A DNA stretch of 64,000 bases, from contig JAFKFH010000012.1 of the NCBI GenBank assembly GCA_017307375.1, forward strand, positions 62,001-126,000, in the 5' to 3' direction. The position numbers and the translations under genes are program-made. The notes beneath the pieces are model-generated. The model did no database searches and had not been told where the DNA came from. It was given only the letters and a program-made list of their open reading frames with translations. This DNA comes from Alphaproteobacteria bacterium (lineage in GTDB: Bacteria > Pseudomonadota > Alphaproteobacteria > Ferrovibrionales > Ferrovibrionaceae). Positions 51,212-61,630 of this stretch are shown here, piece by piece (position 1 is the first letter of the stretch; each line of letters starts with the position of its first letter).

Positions 51212-52555
51212 TCAGTTGAACGGATTGGCCGGCCAGCTCATCTGGCCCAGCGTGCAGCCCCCGGGATCCTGCGCGGTGACGCAGGAGTCGAAATCGACGC
51301 TGTCCCAGATCGTCATCAGCCAGCCCGCCGGGCAGGTCGTCATGCTGGCCGCGGCATTCCCGGTCACCGGATCCGCGATCCCGAGCGCATCGTTGGCCAT
51401 GGTCTGCAGCATCACGGTCGTCGACTGGCCGCTGCCGGGGATCAGCCGGCTGCCCGCCGTCGAGAAGCGCAGCGCGAAGGCGTTCGGCGGCGGGGTCGCC
51501 CCGAACGGCTGGCTGATCCCGGACCCGCCGATCTCGGTACCGGTGGCCTGGTTCGTGAACAGCCCGCCGGCCTTGCTTCCCTGGTTGTTCAGCGCATTGC
51601 CGTCGCGGTCGGCGGCGTAGCTCGAATAGAGCGACATGTAGGTTTGGCCGTAATAGGCGGGCCTGGTCTGCGCCGACATGTTGGTGTTCTTCTGAAAGCT
51701 GCCGGCCCCACCGGCGATCGCCCCGATCATGTCGGCACCGAACTGGACGCCGGCATCGAAGAACCCGGCGACGATCCCGGCTACCATCGTCATCGCGTTC
51801 ATCACGCGCGTGAAGATGCTGACATTGTGGGTATAGGTTATGTACTGCGCATTGTTGGGCGGGTTCGTCACGTTCATCAGCCCGAGCTGCCAGACAGCCG
51901 TCTGCTGGGTCGTCCCCTTCGGACAGGACGTCGTGTTGCTGGCATTGACCCAGGACGGCTGGCCGGTGGCCCGCACCGAGCAGTAGGGAATGCCCAGGAA
52001 CAAATTCGTTCCCAGGGAATAGCCCATGTACTGCTCGTACCCCGTCGCGTTCTGCACGCTCGACTGCGGCGTCGTGCCCTTGTTGAACGTGGTGATCAGC
52101 GGATAGGCGGCGATCGGCAGGGTCTTGGCCGGATCGATGCCCGCGGTCGGATCCGTCGCGACCCCGAACATGTTGGCATAGCCGAACAGGGGATTGGTCT
52201 TGCCGGGCCCCACAGCCAAGGGCAGGCCGGTGTCGGAGGTGATGCCGTCCGGCACCGACATGCCGACCGAACTGGCATTGTTGTCGTTGTAGATGCCGCC
52301 GACCACCTGGGTCTGCCTGTCGGCGTTGACCAGCCCATAGGCCGGCGCGGCGGGGTTGTTGTACATCACCGCCGAGGACAGGTTGATGATCGTCACCATG
52401 CCGGCGCCGGTACAGGACGCGCCCGGCACGACGGCGGCAGTCAGCTGGTTGGTGGTCGGCGGGAAGGCATTCGGATTTCCCTGGCCGTGAGCGGCGCCAG
52501 CCGAAAGCCCGGCGACGATCGCCGCAGTCGCGCCACCGATCCGTACATGCCTCAT
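51212..52555 (-). CDS. Secreted protein of unknown function (first of a pair)
   Basis: A 447-residue protein starting at ATG 52555 (GGGGAG ribosome-binding site), with a signal peptide (residues 1-24, cleavage near AHGQ). I do not recognise it. Like its partner it is Asn/Thr/Gly/Ser-rich and weakly charged, starts with a beta segment (MVTIINLSSAVMYNNP), and has six Cys in the mature chain. One hydrophobic stretch (about 245-290, MTMVAGIVAGFFDAG and ADMIGAIAGGAG) could insert in a membrane. It is divergent from a LysR gene that may control it. Confidence 0.75.
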   Translation of the reverse strand: MRHVRIGGATAAIVAGLSAGAAHGQGNPNAFPPTTNQLTAAVVPGASCTGAGMVTIINLSSAVMYNNPAAPAYGLVNADRQTQVVGGIYNDNNASSVGMSVPDGITSDTGLPLAVGPGKTNPLFGYANMFGVATDPTAGIDPAKTLPIAAYPLITTFNKGTTPQSSVQNATGYEQYMGYSLGTNLFLGIPYCSVRATGQPSWVNASNTTSCPKGTTQQTAVWQLGLMNVTNPPNNAQYITYTHNVSIFTRVMNAMTMVAGIVAGFFDAGVQFGADMIGAIAGGAGSFQKNTNMSAQTRPAYYGQTYMSLYSSYAADRDGNALNNQGSKAGGLFTNQATGTEIGGSGISQPFGATPPPNAFALRFSTAGSRLIPGSGQSTTVMLQTMANDALGIADPVTGNAAASMTTCPAGWLMTIWDSVDFDSCVTAQDPGGCTLGQMSWPANPFN

Positions 52556-52652
52556 CAACGCATTCTCCCCGCCCAAACTGGCTTTTCATAAGAATTGCCA
52601 ATTGACCTGCGGTTATCAAATCGAAGATTTTTATACGGCTATTGGCGAAGCC

Positions 52653-52668
52653 ACTATGCCGGCATAGT
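52653..52668. promoter_or_regulatory. Perfect 16-bp palindrome at LysR start
   Basis: ACTATGCCGGCATAGT at 52653-52668 is a perfect palindrome ending 3 bases before the LysR-type ATG, covering the place where its ribosome-binding site should be. A smaller inverted pair TGGC/GCCA (52643-52653) lies beside it. It is a candidate operator or translational control element. Confidence 0.5.
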
Positions 52669-52671
52669 CCG

Positions 52672-53586
52672 ATGATCGACCTCAAACGCCTGCGCCAGGC
52701 GATGGTACTGGCCGAAACCGGCAGCTTCAGCCGCGCGGCCGAAGCCCTGAACATGTCGCAGCCGTCGCTGAGCCAGAGCATCCGCGAACTGGAACGCCGC
52801 CTGGGGGCGGCGGTGTTCGACCGGGCCGCCCGCACGGTCACACCCACGGCCTTCGGCCTCGCCCTGCTGAAGGAGGGGGCCGACCTGGTCGCCCGCGCGG
52901 AAGCGCTGGAACGTGACCTGCGCCGCCGCCAGGGGCTGGAGACGGGGCGGCTGGCGGTCGGGTTCGGCGTCTACGGCTACCGGCCGACGATACCGGCGGT
53001 TGCCGCCGCCTTCGCCGCCGCCCATCCCGGCGTCGCCCTGCGCCTGATGGCCTGTGGCTGGCGCCAGGCCGAAGACGCGCTGGCCGCACGCACGATCGAT
53101 CTGTTCGTCGGCGAACCGATCGGCTCTCCCTCGGCAGATCTCTATGAACTTCGCGGGCTGCAGCCACGTGCCGGCCGCCTGGTCGTCCGGCCGGACCATC
53201 CGCTGGCGGCGATATCCGAACCCGGCCTCGACGTGGTCGCGCGCTACCCGCTTGCTGGCCCGCGCCTGCCGGCGCGGGTCTTTGCCCATTTTCCTGATGG
53301 CAGCGCGCTTGGCCGGCTCGACCATGCCAGCGCCCAGTTCGTCCCGCATTTCGAGACCGACAGCTGGGCTGTCGTGACCGGCCTTGTTCTGCGTACCGAC
53401 GCCATCGCCTTCGCGCATACCTCAATGCTGACCGGCGAGGCGGCGGGCCTCCGCGTCCTGCCGATCGACACCCCCTGGTTGCATTCGATGCCGGGACTGG
53501 TCTGGCGCCGCGACCGCCCGCCGTCGCCGGAGGCCGCGGCATTCCTGACCCTCGCCGAACGGACCGACGCCGCGATCAGCCCTTGA
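52672..53586 (+). CDS. LysR-family transcriptional regulator
   Basis: A 304-residue LysR regulator starting at ATG 52672 (MIDLKRLRQAM). The winged helix-turn-helix (about 1-60) reads GSFSRAAEALNMSQPSLSQSIRELE, and a two-lobed periplasmic-binding-like effector domain spans about 90-295. It is divergent from the secreted-protein pair. Its 3' end overlaps the S-formylglutathione hydrolase gene by 11 bases, tail to tail. The effector is unknown. Confidence 0.92.
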   Translation: MIDLKRLRQAMVLAETGSFSRAAEALNMSQPSLSQSIRELERRLGAAVFDRAARTVTPTAFGLALLKEGADLVARAEALERDLRRRQGLETGRLAVGFGVYGYRPTIPAVAAAFAAAHPGVALRLMACGWRQAEDALAARTIDLFVGEPIGSPSADLYELRGLQPRAGRLVVRPDHPLAAISEPGLDVVARYPLAGPRLPARVFAHFPDGSALGRLDHASAQFVPHFETDSWAVVTGLVLRTDAIAFAHTSMLTGEAAGLRVLPIDTPWLHSMPGLVWRRDRPPSPEAAAFLTLAERTDAAISP

Positions 53587-54418
53587 GGATGGCCGCGTGG
53601 TGGGCGATGTGGTCGGCCATGAAGGTCTGGATGAACCAGTAGCTGTGGTCATAGCCGGCATGCCGCCGCAAGGTCAGCATCTGTCCCGATGCGGCAGCCG
53701 CCTCGGCCAGCGCATCCGGGTGCAACTGGCCGGCCAGAAACTGGTCATCCTCGCCCTGGTCGACCAGGATCGGGCCGGCATAGGCGGCCTTGCGCATCAG
53801 CAGCGAGGCATCCCATTCGGCCCAGGCCGCCTGGTCGGGACCCAGATAATGCGTGAACGCCTTTTGCCCCCAGGGCACGGCGACCGGGTTGGCAATCGGC
53901 GCGAAGGCCGAGACCGAGGCCCAGTCGGCCGGATGGCGCAGCGCCGACACCAGCGCGCCGTGGCCGCCCATCGAATGGCCGAAGATGCCGCGCCGCCCGG
54001 ACACGACCGGGAACAGCGCCTCGACCAGCTTGGGCAATTCGTCGTTGACGTAGGAGCCCATGCGGTAGTTGGCCGACCAGGGCGCGTTGGTGGCGTCGAG
54101 GTAGAAGCCGGCGCCGGTCCCGAAATCCCAGTCGTCGTCCTCGCCCGGATTGCCGATGCCGCGCGGGCTGGTATCGCAGGCGACCAGGGCGATGCCATGC
54201 TCGGCCGCCAGGCGCTGGGCGCCCGCCTTGATCATGAAGGTTTCTTCGGTGCAGGTCAGCCCGGCCAGATAGTACAGGGCCGGCACCGCGTCGTCCTCGG
54301 CCTGCGGCGGCAGATAGACCGAGAACTTCATGTCGCAGCCCGTGACGGCGGAAGGATGGGTATAGAAGCCCATCCAGCCGCCGAAGCAGCGCTGCCGGCT
54401 GCGGGTGACGAGGTTCAT
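53576..54418 (-). CDS. fghA: S-formylglutathione hydrolase
   Basis: A 280-residue alpha/beta hydrolase of the esterase-D family. The catalytic Ser is in GHSMGGHGAL near residue 147, the Asp in DQGEDDQFL near 225 and the His in GYDHSYWF near 258. YYLAGLTCTEETF near 50 is diagnostic. It hydrolyses S-formylglutathione to formate and glutathione. Start ATG 54418 lies 2 bases after the stop of the preceding dehydrogenase gene. Confidence 0.94.
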   Translation of the reverse strand: MNLVTRSRQRCFGGWMGFYTHPSAVTGCDMKFSVYLPPQAEDDAVPALYYLAGLTCTEETFMIKAGAQRLAAEHGIALVACDTSPRGIGNPGEDDDWDFGTGAGFYLDATNAPWSANYRMGSYVNDELPKLVEALFPVVSGRRGIFGHSMGGHGALVSALRHPADWASVSAFAPIANPVAVPWGQKAFTHYLGPDQAAWAEWDASLLMRKAAYAGPILVDQGEDDQFLAGQLHPDALAEAAAASGQMLTLRRHAGYDHSYWFIQTFMADHIAHHAAILKG

Positions 54419-54420
54419 CG

Positions 54421-55663
<1,243 letters not shown>

Positions 55664-55713
55664 TTGTGATAGAGCATTGGATGCCAAGTAGCGGCCGATA
55701 GCTGGTACCCTGC

Positions 55714-57882
55714 TCAGCCCATCGCCGCCTTCAACCGTTCGGCGGTGAGCGGGACGCTGCGCAACCGCACGCCGACCGCATCGAAGATCGCGTTGGCCAG
55801 CGCGGCACCGACCGGGGCGGCAGCAGCCTCGCCGGCGCCCAGCGGCGGATCGTTCGGCCGGTCGACGAGGTCGATCAGCAGTTTCGGCACGTCGGGGAAG
55901 GTCAGGATCGGATAGCTCGACCAGTCCAGGCTGGTCACCCGCGACCGGTCGAAGGTGACTTCCTCGAACAAGCTGCGGCTCAGCGTCTGCAGGATATTGC
56001 CCTCGACCTGGGCGCGCACCGCATCAGGGTTGATCATCAACCCGCAGTCGTGGGCGCAGGCAATGCGCTGCACCTTGACCGCGCCGCTGACGCGGTCGAC
56101 CGCGACCTCCATGCCGATCGCCACGTAGGTTTCGTTGAACTTGTAGTGGACATAGGCCATGCCGCGCCCGACACCGCCCGGTCCGGGCGACGGCCGCGAC
56201 TGCCAGTCCATCAGCCTGGCGGCGCGCTTCACCACGTCGATGCCCCGCGGATCGCTCAACCCGGCCAGACGGAACTCGACGGCATCGCGCCCCGCCGCGG
56301 CGGCCAGTTCGTCGACGAAGCTTTCGACGGCGAAGCTGTTGGCGATCTTGCCCGGGGCACGGATGTTGGACGGCCGCAACGGCGCATCCTTCAACCAATG
56401 GACCTCCACCTCGACATGCGGGCAGGCATAGGGCGGCGAGGCATTCTGGCTGATCAGCCCGGTCGACAGGCCGGGCGTCTGCACGATGCCCGCAGCCTGC
56501 GGCCCGATCAGCGGAATGTTCGGCAGGTTGGCGGTGGCCTTGGGCAGCCACATCTCGGTCCGCCAGGCCCCGATGTTGCCGCGGTCGTCCAGCGCCGCGG
56601 TCAGCGACAGCAATTGCGGCGGCCCCTTCGGATCCCAGCCATGTTCATCCTGCCGCGTCCACTGGACCCGCACCGGACGGCCGACGGCGCGCGAGATCAG
56701 GGCGGCATCGGCCGCCGCATCGTCATGGCCGTTCATGCCGTAGCAGCCGGCCCCGTCGAGATAGATCACCCGCACGGCCTGGACCGGCAGGCCGAGGACG
56801 CGGGCGCAGGTCTCGCGGAAGCGATGGGTCGATTGCGACGCCGACCAGATCGTCGCCCTCTCCGACGTCACATCGGCCACTGCACAGGACGGCCCCATCG
56901 AACCGTGGGTCTGCATCGGCCAATAGAACGTGCCGGTCAGGACCTTGGCGGCGGCCAGCACCGGGCCGGGATCCCCCTTCCGGACCACCACCTCGTCACC
57001 CTCGAAGGGACCGGCACGCATCGCCTCCGGCACCGTCTCGTGCCCGGTCAGGGTCCTGCTGTCCGACCAGGTCGCCTTCAGCGTGCCCAGCGCCTTGACC
57101 ACCGTCCATTCGTCCTCGGCCACCAGGGCCAGGAAATCCTTGATACGGACGATACGCGCGCCGCCGGCAGTGGCTTCGTCGACCGCCAGCAGGCTGGCCC
57201 CGATCGCCGGCGGGTGAACGACGCGGGCATGCAGCATGCCGGGCAGCACAAAATCGTGCACATAGGGGTGCCGGCCGGTCACCTTGGCCGGCACGTCCGG
57301 CCGCGCCAGCGACCTGCCGACCAGGCGATAGTCGGCGACAGGCCTGATCGGCGCCTTCGGATCGACCTTCAGCCCGAAGCGCCGGTCGCCGACCAGCGCC
57401 CCGAATCCGATCCCCGTGCCACCGCCGATGGGCCGAACCTCGCCGTCGACGGCCTCCAGTTCCGATGCGGGCCGGGCAAGCTTCTCGGCCGCCATGCCGA
57501 TCAGCGCCGCGCGCGCCGTGGCCGCGGCCTGGCGGATCTCGATCCCGCCGCGGGCAATGCCGGTCGAACCGGCGGTCGGGCCCTGGTTGGGCGTCAGCGC
57601 GGTGTCCCCTTCGATCAGCCGGATGCGGTCGGAAGCCAGCCCGAGTTCCTCGGCCGCGATCTGGCGATAGGCGATGCGCAGCCCGGTGCCGAGGTCGACC
57701 TTGCCGGAATAGAGCGTCGCCGTCCCGTCGGCATGGATCGCCAGGAAACTGTCCAACTCGGTCAGGGCCAGCGGCTTGCCGAGCGCCTTGTCGCCGTCGG
57801 CCAGCACCTGAGCGGCCGCCGGGGCCGACAGGGCCACGACCAGCGCGCCGCCAGCCTGCAGCAGGGAACGGCGCGAGATCAT
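55714..57882 (-). CDS. Molybdopterin-binding subunit of an IorB-type aldehyde/isoquinoline oxidoreductase
   Basis: A 722-residue xanthine-dehydrogenase-family large subunit. The twin-arginine signal (MISRRSLLQAGGALVV) sends it to the periplasm, as in IorB-type enzymes. Two molybdopterin domains follow, with GTGLRIAYRQIAAEELGL near 65, MQTHGSMGPSCAVAD near 328 and the catalytic Glu in PLGAGEAA near 690. It hydroxylates aldehydes or N-heterocycles using water. I start at ATG 57882, overlapping the iron-sulfur subunit stop as ATGA. The c-type cytochrome subunit often found with such enzymes is not encoded here. Confidence 0.9.
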   Translation of the reverse strand: MISRRSLLQAGGALVVALSAPAAAQVLADGDKALGKPLALTELDSFLAIHADGTATLYSGKVDLGTGLRIAYRQIAAEELGLASDRIRLIEGDTALTPNQGPTAGSTGIARGGIEIRQAAATARAALIGMAAEKLARPASELEAVDGEVRPIGGGTGIGFGALVGDRRFGLKVDPKAPIRPVADYRLVGRSLARPDVPAKVTGRHPYVHDFVLPGMLHARVVHPPAIGASLLAVDEATAGGARIVRIKDFLALVAEDEWTVVKALGTLKATWSDSRTLTGHETVPEAMRAGPFEGDEVVVRKGDPGPVLAAAKVLTGTFYWPMQTHGSMGPSCAVADVTSERATIWSASQSTHRFRETCARVLGLPVQAVRVIYLDGAGCYGMNGHDDAAADAALISRAVGRPVRVQWTRQDEHGWDPKGPPQLLSLTAALDDRGNIGAWRTEMWLPKATANLPNIPLIGPQAAGIVQTPGLSTGLISQNASPPYACPHVEVEVHWLKDAPLRPSNIRAPGKIANSFAVESFVDELAAAAGRDAVEFRLAGLSDPRGIDVVKRAARLMDWQSRPSPGPGGVGRGMAYVHYKFNETYVAIGMEVAVDRVSGAVKVQRIACAHDCGLMINPDAVRAQVEGNILQTLSRSLFEEVTFDRSRVTSLDWSSYPILTFPDVPKLLIDLVDRPNDPPLGAGEAAAAPVGAALANAIFDAVGVRLRSVPLTAERLKAAMG

Positions 57883-58346
57883 GGCGCAGCCCTCCCCGCC
57901 GCGCGGCTTACCGCCTGCAGGATCCGCTGATGCGTGCCGCAGCGACAGAGATTGCCGGCCAGCGCCTCCTTGATCTGGCCGAGATCCGGCGACGGCGTCT
58001 GCGCGAGCAGCGCAACCGAGGTCATCACCATGCCGTTGATGCAGTAGCCGCACTGCGCCGCCTGCTCGGCGATGAACGCGGCCTGGACAGGATGCGGCTT
58101 TTCAGACGTGCCGAGGCCTTCGAGCGTCGTGACCTTGGTCCCTTCGACCGCCGATATCGGCGTCGAGCAGGACCGCACCGCCTGGCCGTCGACGATGACG
58201 GTGCAGGCGCCGCACTGGCCAAGGCCGCAACCGAACTTGGCGGCAGTCAATCCGAGAGTGTTGCGAAGCGCATAGAGCAGCGGCATCTCGGCCTCGGCCT
58301 CGACCGTCCGCATCATGCCGTTGACCGAGAAACTGTAGGCGGTCAT
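57879..58346 (-). CDS. (2Fe-2S)-binding small subunit (IorA/CoxS-like)
   Basis: A 155-residue ferredoxin-type subunit with two 2Fe-2S clusters. The N-terminal plant-type cluster is CGLGQCGACTVIVDG with a further Cys in VRSC; the second is QCGYCINGMVM and NLCRCGTHQRI. It has no signal peptide, so it would be carried out folded with the Tat-dependent large subunit. It is the first gene of this two-gene operon. Confidence 0.94.
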   Translation of the reverse strand: MTAYSFSVNGMMRTVEAEAEMPLLYALRNTLGLTAAKFGCGLGQCGACTVIVDGQAVRSCSTPISAVEGTKVTTLEGLGTSEKPHPVQAAFIAEQAAQCGYCINGMVMTSVALLAQTPSPDLGQIKEALAGNLCRCGTHQRILQAVSRAAGRAAP

Positions 58347-58462
58347 CGCTTGCCCTCCCAGGCTGGCCGGCTGGATCCGGATGCGGCGATGAACGGCTGC
58401 CCACCCTCCGAAAGGCCTAGATCCCCGCCATTATCGCGATCTCCACCGGCCGGGCAAGCTAC

Positions 58463-58489
58463 GCCGGCTTCACATGGACGTCAGCCGGC
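58463..58489. other. Inverted repeat at the end of the hydrolase/Liv operon
   Basis: GCCGGCT (58463-58469) and AGCCGGC (58483-58489) can form a 7-bp stem that includes the hydrolase stop codon. No T-run follows. The rest of the 134-bp gap before the iron-sulfur subunit shows no gene or clear promoter. Confidence 0.3.
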
Positions 58490-59278
58490 CGCCTTCAGCA
58501 GGAAGCCCAGGACGGCCTCGTTGAACGCCTGCGGCGCCTCGATATTGCTGAGATGGCCGGCGCCCGGAATGATCGTCAGGGCGGAACCGGGCAGGTCGCG
58601 GTGCATCGCCTCGCTCAGATGCGGCGGCGTCAGGCGGTCTTCCGCGCCGACGACAAAATGCGTCGGCATGGTGATGCCCGTCAGGTCGCCGACCAGATCC
58701 TGGTTGACCGTCGCCTCGAGCGACTTCAGATAGGAATCCTTGTGCAGCGCACCGATGCTGTCGACCAGCCGGGCCAGCACCTGCGGCGGGGCCGCCTCGC
58801 TCATCAGCGACCGGGCAACCCGCTCGGCGATGTCCTTCGGCTCCTTGCCGGCCAGCAGCGGATCGCGGCGGCTGGCCACGAACTCGGCGCGCTTCTCCGC
58901 CGACAGGGTCGAGAAACCGCGATCGGTATCGACCAGGGTCAGGGTGGCGACACGCTGCGGATAAAGCAGCGCGAAGCGCATCGAAATGCGGCCACCCATC
59001 GAGAGGCCGACCAGATGCGCCCGGGCGGTGCCGAAATGATCGAGCACCCGGGCCAAGTCATGGGCAAAATCGTCGAACGCCAGCGGGCCGTCGTAATCGT
59101 CGCTGTCGCCATAGCCGCGGGCATCCCAGGCGACCGCCTGGAAATGCCGGGCGAAGACCGGCAGCTGGTCGGCCCAGTTGGTGCGGTTGCCGCCGATGCC
59201 ATGGAGGAACACGACCAGTTCGCCCGTCCCCATGACGTCGACCGCCAGCCGCGGGGCGGGACCGATATGCATGACCAT
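58481..59278 (-). CDS. Alpha/beta-fold hydrolase (3-oxoadipate enol-lactonase-like)
   Basis: A 265-residue cytoplasmic hydrolase. The oxyanion region HGIGGNR near residue 25, the nucleophile in GLSMGG near 92-97, an Asp in GAEDRLTPP near 213 and His in GAGHLSN near 241 form a complete triad. It resembles enol-lactonases and C-C bond hydrolases. It is the last gene of the second Liv importer operon, 11 bases after the LivF-like gene, so it probably acts on the imported compound. Confidence 0.85.
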   Translation of the reverse strand: MVMHIGPAPRLAVDVMGTGELVVFLHGIGGNRTNWADQLPVFARHFQAVAWDARGYGDSDDYDGPLAFDDFAHDLARVLDHFGTARAHLVGLSMGGRISMRFALLYPQRVATLTLVDTDRGFSTLSAEKRAEFVASRRDPLLAGKEPKDIAERVARSLMSEAAPPQVLARLVDSIGALHKDSYLKSLEATVNQDLVGDLTGITMPTHFVVGAEDRLTPPHLSEAMHRDLPGSALTIIPGAGHLSNIEAPQAFNEAVLGFLLKAAG

Positions 59279-59289
59279 GGAATGCTCCT

Positions 59290-60006
59290 TCAAAGGCCGA
59301 GATAGGCTTCGCGGACACGCTCGTCGGCCGCGAGCGAGGTGCCCGGCCCCGACAGGACGACGTCGCCGTTCTCGACCACATGGCCGTGGTCGGCGACGGC
59401 AAGGGTCTGGCGCACGTCCTGCTCGGCAATCAGCACGGTCAGCCCCCTGGCACGCAGGTCGCGGACGATGGCGAAGATCTCGTTGGCCATCACCGGGGCC
59501 AGGCCGAGCGTGGGTTCGTCCAGCAGGATCATCGTCGGGTCGGCCATCAGCCCGCGGCCGATCGCCAGCATCTGCTGCTCGCCACCCGACATCGTCCCGG
59601 CACGCTGGTCGCGACGTTCGCGCAGGCGCGGGAACATGTCGTAGATCTCGTCGCGTCGTGTGCGTGCCGAACCGCGGGCGCGCCGGGCGATGGCACCCAG
59701 GCGCAGGTTTTCCTCGACGGTCATAGTCGGAAAGACCAGCCGTCCCTCCGGCACCAGCACCAGACCCGCGTCGACCCGGCGATGGGCCGGCCAGGCCGTG
59801 ATATCCTGCCCGCCAAACAGCAGCCTGCCGGCCTGTGCGCCGATGGCACCGGCAATGGTGCGCATCACGGTCGTCTTGCCGGCACCGTTGCCGCCGATCA
59901 GCGCGGTCACCGCGCCGGGCGCGACAGACAGAGACAGCGCGCGGAGGATCCGGACCTGGCCATAGCCGGCGGCGACATTCTCCAGGGTCAGCAATGCGTC
60001 GGTCAT
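59290..60006 (-). CDS. Liv-type ABC ATPase (LivF-like), second importer
   Basis: A 238-residue ATPase: Walker A GGNGAGKTT near residue 37, MSGGEQQM near 138, Walker B ILLDEPTLGLAP near 159 and the LivF-typical Gln in the H-loop (AEQDV). The C-terminal VREAYLG is standard. It overlaps the LivG-like gene by 4 bases. Confidence 0.93.
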   Translation of the reverse strand: MTDALLTLENVAAGYGQVRILRALSLSVAPGAVTALIGGNGAGKTTVMRTIAGAIGAQAGRLLFGGQDITAWPAHRRVDAGLVLVPEGRLVFPTMTVEENLRLGAIARRARGSARTRRDEIYDMFPRLRERRDQRAGTMSGGEQQMLAIGRGLMADPTMILLDEPTLGLAPVMANEIFAIVRDLRARGLTVLIAEQDVRQTLAVADHGHVVENGDVVLSGPGTSLAADERVREAYLGL

Positions 60007-60731
60007 GCACCCTCGCCGTAATAGACGCGCAGCACCGTGGGGTCGCGCGCGATCTCGGCCGGCGCGCCGGTGGCGATCAGTTCGCCGTGATGCAGCACCA
60101 GGATGCGGTCGGACAACTGCATCAGGGCCTTCATCACATGCTCGATCACCATCAGCGTCAGGCGATGGCGGCGCCGCACCGCGTCGAGCAGCCCCAGCAT
60201 CTCGGCCACCTCGGGCGGGGTCAGCCCGGCCATCACCTCGTCGAGCAGCAGGAAGCGCGCGCCGGTGGCGATGGCGCGCGCGACTTCGAGCCGCTTCTGG
60301 CCGGACAGCGTCAGGGTTTCGGCCAGGCCATCGGCGCGATCGGCGAGGCCGACGGCGGTCAGTGCCGCCAGTCCGCGGGCCTCGGCGTCACGCTGGCTCG
60401 GCCGGTCGGCATTGCCGTAGAGCGCGGCGACGACGACGTTGTCGAGGACGGTCAGACCGCCGAACGGCTTGACGATCTGGAACGTGCGCGCGATGCCCAG
60501 GCGGCAGATGCGGTCCGGCGACAGGCCGAGCAGCGAGCGTTCGCCAAGCCGGATATCACCCTCGGTCGGGCGGCCATGGCCGGCGATCAGGCTGAACAGC
60601 GTCGTCTTGCCGGCGCCGTTCGCGCCCATGATGCCGACGGTCTCGCCTTCCGCAACGGTGAAGGTCACGTCCGACAGGGCACGCAAGCCCCCGAACGACT
60701 TCGACACCCCCTCGACGCTGAGCGCGGTCAT
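60003..60731 (-). CDS. Liv-type ABC ATPase (LivG-like), second importer
   Basis: A 242-residue ATPase: Walker A GANGAGKTT near residue 38, LSGQKRLEVAR variant signature near 140 (LivG-type), Walker B LLLDEVMAGLTP near 163 and H-loop IEHVMKAL near 197. I start at ATG 60731, overlapping the LivM-like stop as ATGA. The C-terminus VLRVYYGEG is typical. Confidence 0.93.
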   Translation of the reverse strand: MTALSVEGVSKSFGGLRALSDVTFTVAEGETVGIMGANGAGKTTLFSLIAGHGRPTEGDIRLGERSLLGLSPDRICRLGIARTFQIVKPFGGLTVLDNVVVAALYGNADRPSQRDAEARGLAALTAVGLADRADGLAETLTLSGQKRLEVARAIATGARFLLLDEVMAGLTPPEVAEMLGLLDAVRRRHRLTLMVIEHVMKALMQLSDRILVLHHGELIATGAPAEIARDPTVLRVYYGEGA

Positions 60732-61630
60732 GCGGCCTTCCCCGGCCGGCCGGCGAAGATGCCGGCGAGGCCACGCGGAATGAACAGGACGAACAGGATC
60801 AGCAGAAGGCCCAGCACCACCATGTAGACCTGGGGCAGCCGCGCCCACAGCACTTCCGACAGGATGGTGAAGAAGGCCGCCCCGAGCAGCGGGCCGCGCG
60901 CATCGTCCGAGCCGCCGACGACGGCCATGGTGACGATGGTGAACGACACTGTCGGATCGAAGGCCTGCATCGGTTCGAAATAGGTCGTGCGCATCGCCGC
61001 CAGCCCGCCGACCACGCCCGGGATCACGGCCGACAAGGCGAAGGCGACCAGCTTCAACCGCACGACCGGCACGCCGACGGTCTCGGCAGCTTCCTCGTTC
61101 TCGCGCAGGGCGAGCAGGCCGCGGCCCAGCCGCGAGCGGCGGATCAAAAGGGCGCCGGCGGTGGCGATGGCGGCAAGCGCGAAGGCGATCGCGTAGAGCA
61201 CGCCGAGATCCGGTGCGCCGAACATCAGCCGGCTGAACGAGCCGAGCTCGGATTCCAGGATGATGACGAGATACTTGACCAGTTCGGCCAGGCCGAAGGT
61301 CAGGATGACGAAATACGGCCCGCGCACGCGCAGCACCGGCATGCCGACCAGCAGCGCGAACACGCCGGCGACGCCCCCGGCCAGCAGCAGGCCGACTGGC
61401 ATCGGCAGCGCGCCCCAGGACAGCGCGACGACATAGGCGCCGAGGCCGTAGAAGACGGCATGGCCGAGCGAGACATAGCCGGTCATCGCCGACAGCACCG
61501 TCCAGCTCTGCACCAGGGCGATCGAGCAGCATAGGGCGAAGCCGACACCGATCAGATAGCTGGAGCCGGTGAACGGCAGGACGAGACCGGCAAGGCCGAA
61601 CAGGATAGGCAAAGCAAGGCTGCGGATCAT
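60728..61630 (-). CDS. Liv-type ABC permease (LivM-like), second importer
   Basis: A 300-residue membrane protein with about nine hydrophobic segments. SAMTGYVSLGHAVFYGLGAY (about 48-67) and VVGGSDDARGPLLGAAFF near 240 are LivM features. Its start overlaps the LivH-like stop by 4 bases. Confidence 0.92.
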   Translation of the reverse strand: MIRSLALPILFGLAGLVLPFTGSSYLIGVGFALCCSIALVQSWTVLSAMTGYVSLGHAVFYGLGAYVVALSWGALPMPVGLLLAGGVAGVFALLVGMPVLRVRGPYFVILTFGLAELVKYLVIILESELGSFSRLMFGAPDLGVLYAIAFALAAIATAGALLIRRSRLGRGLLALRENEEAAETVGVPVVRLKLVAFALSAVIPGVVGGLAAMRTTYFEPMQAFDPTVSFTIVTMAVVGGSDDARGPLLGAAFFTILSEVLWARLPQVYMVVLGLLLILFVLFIPRGLAGIFAGRPGKAA

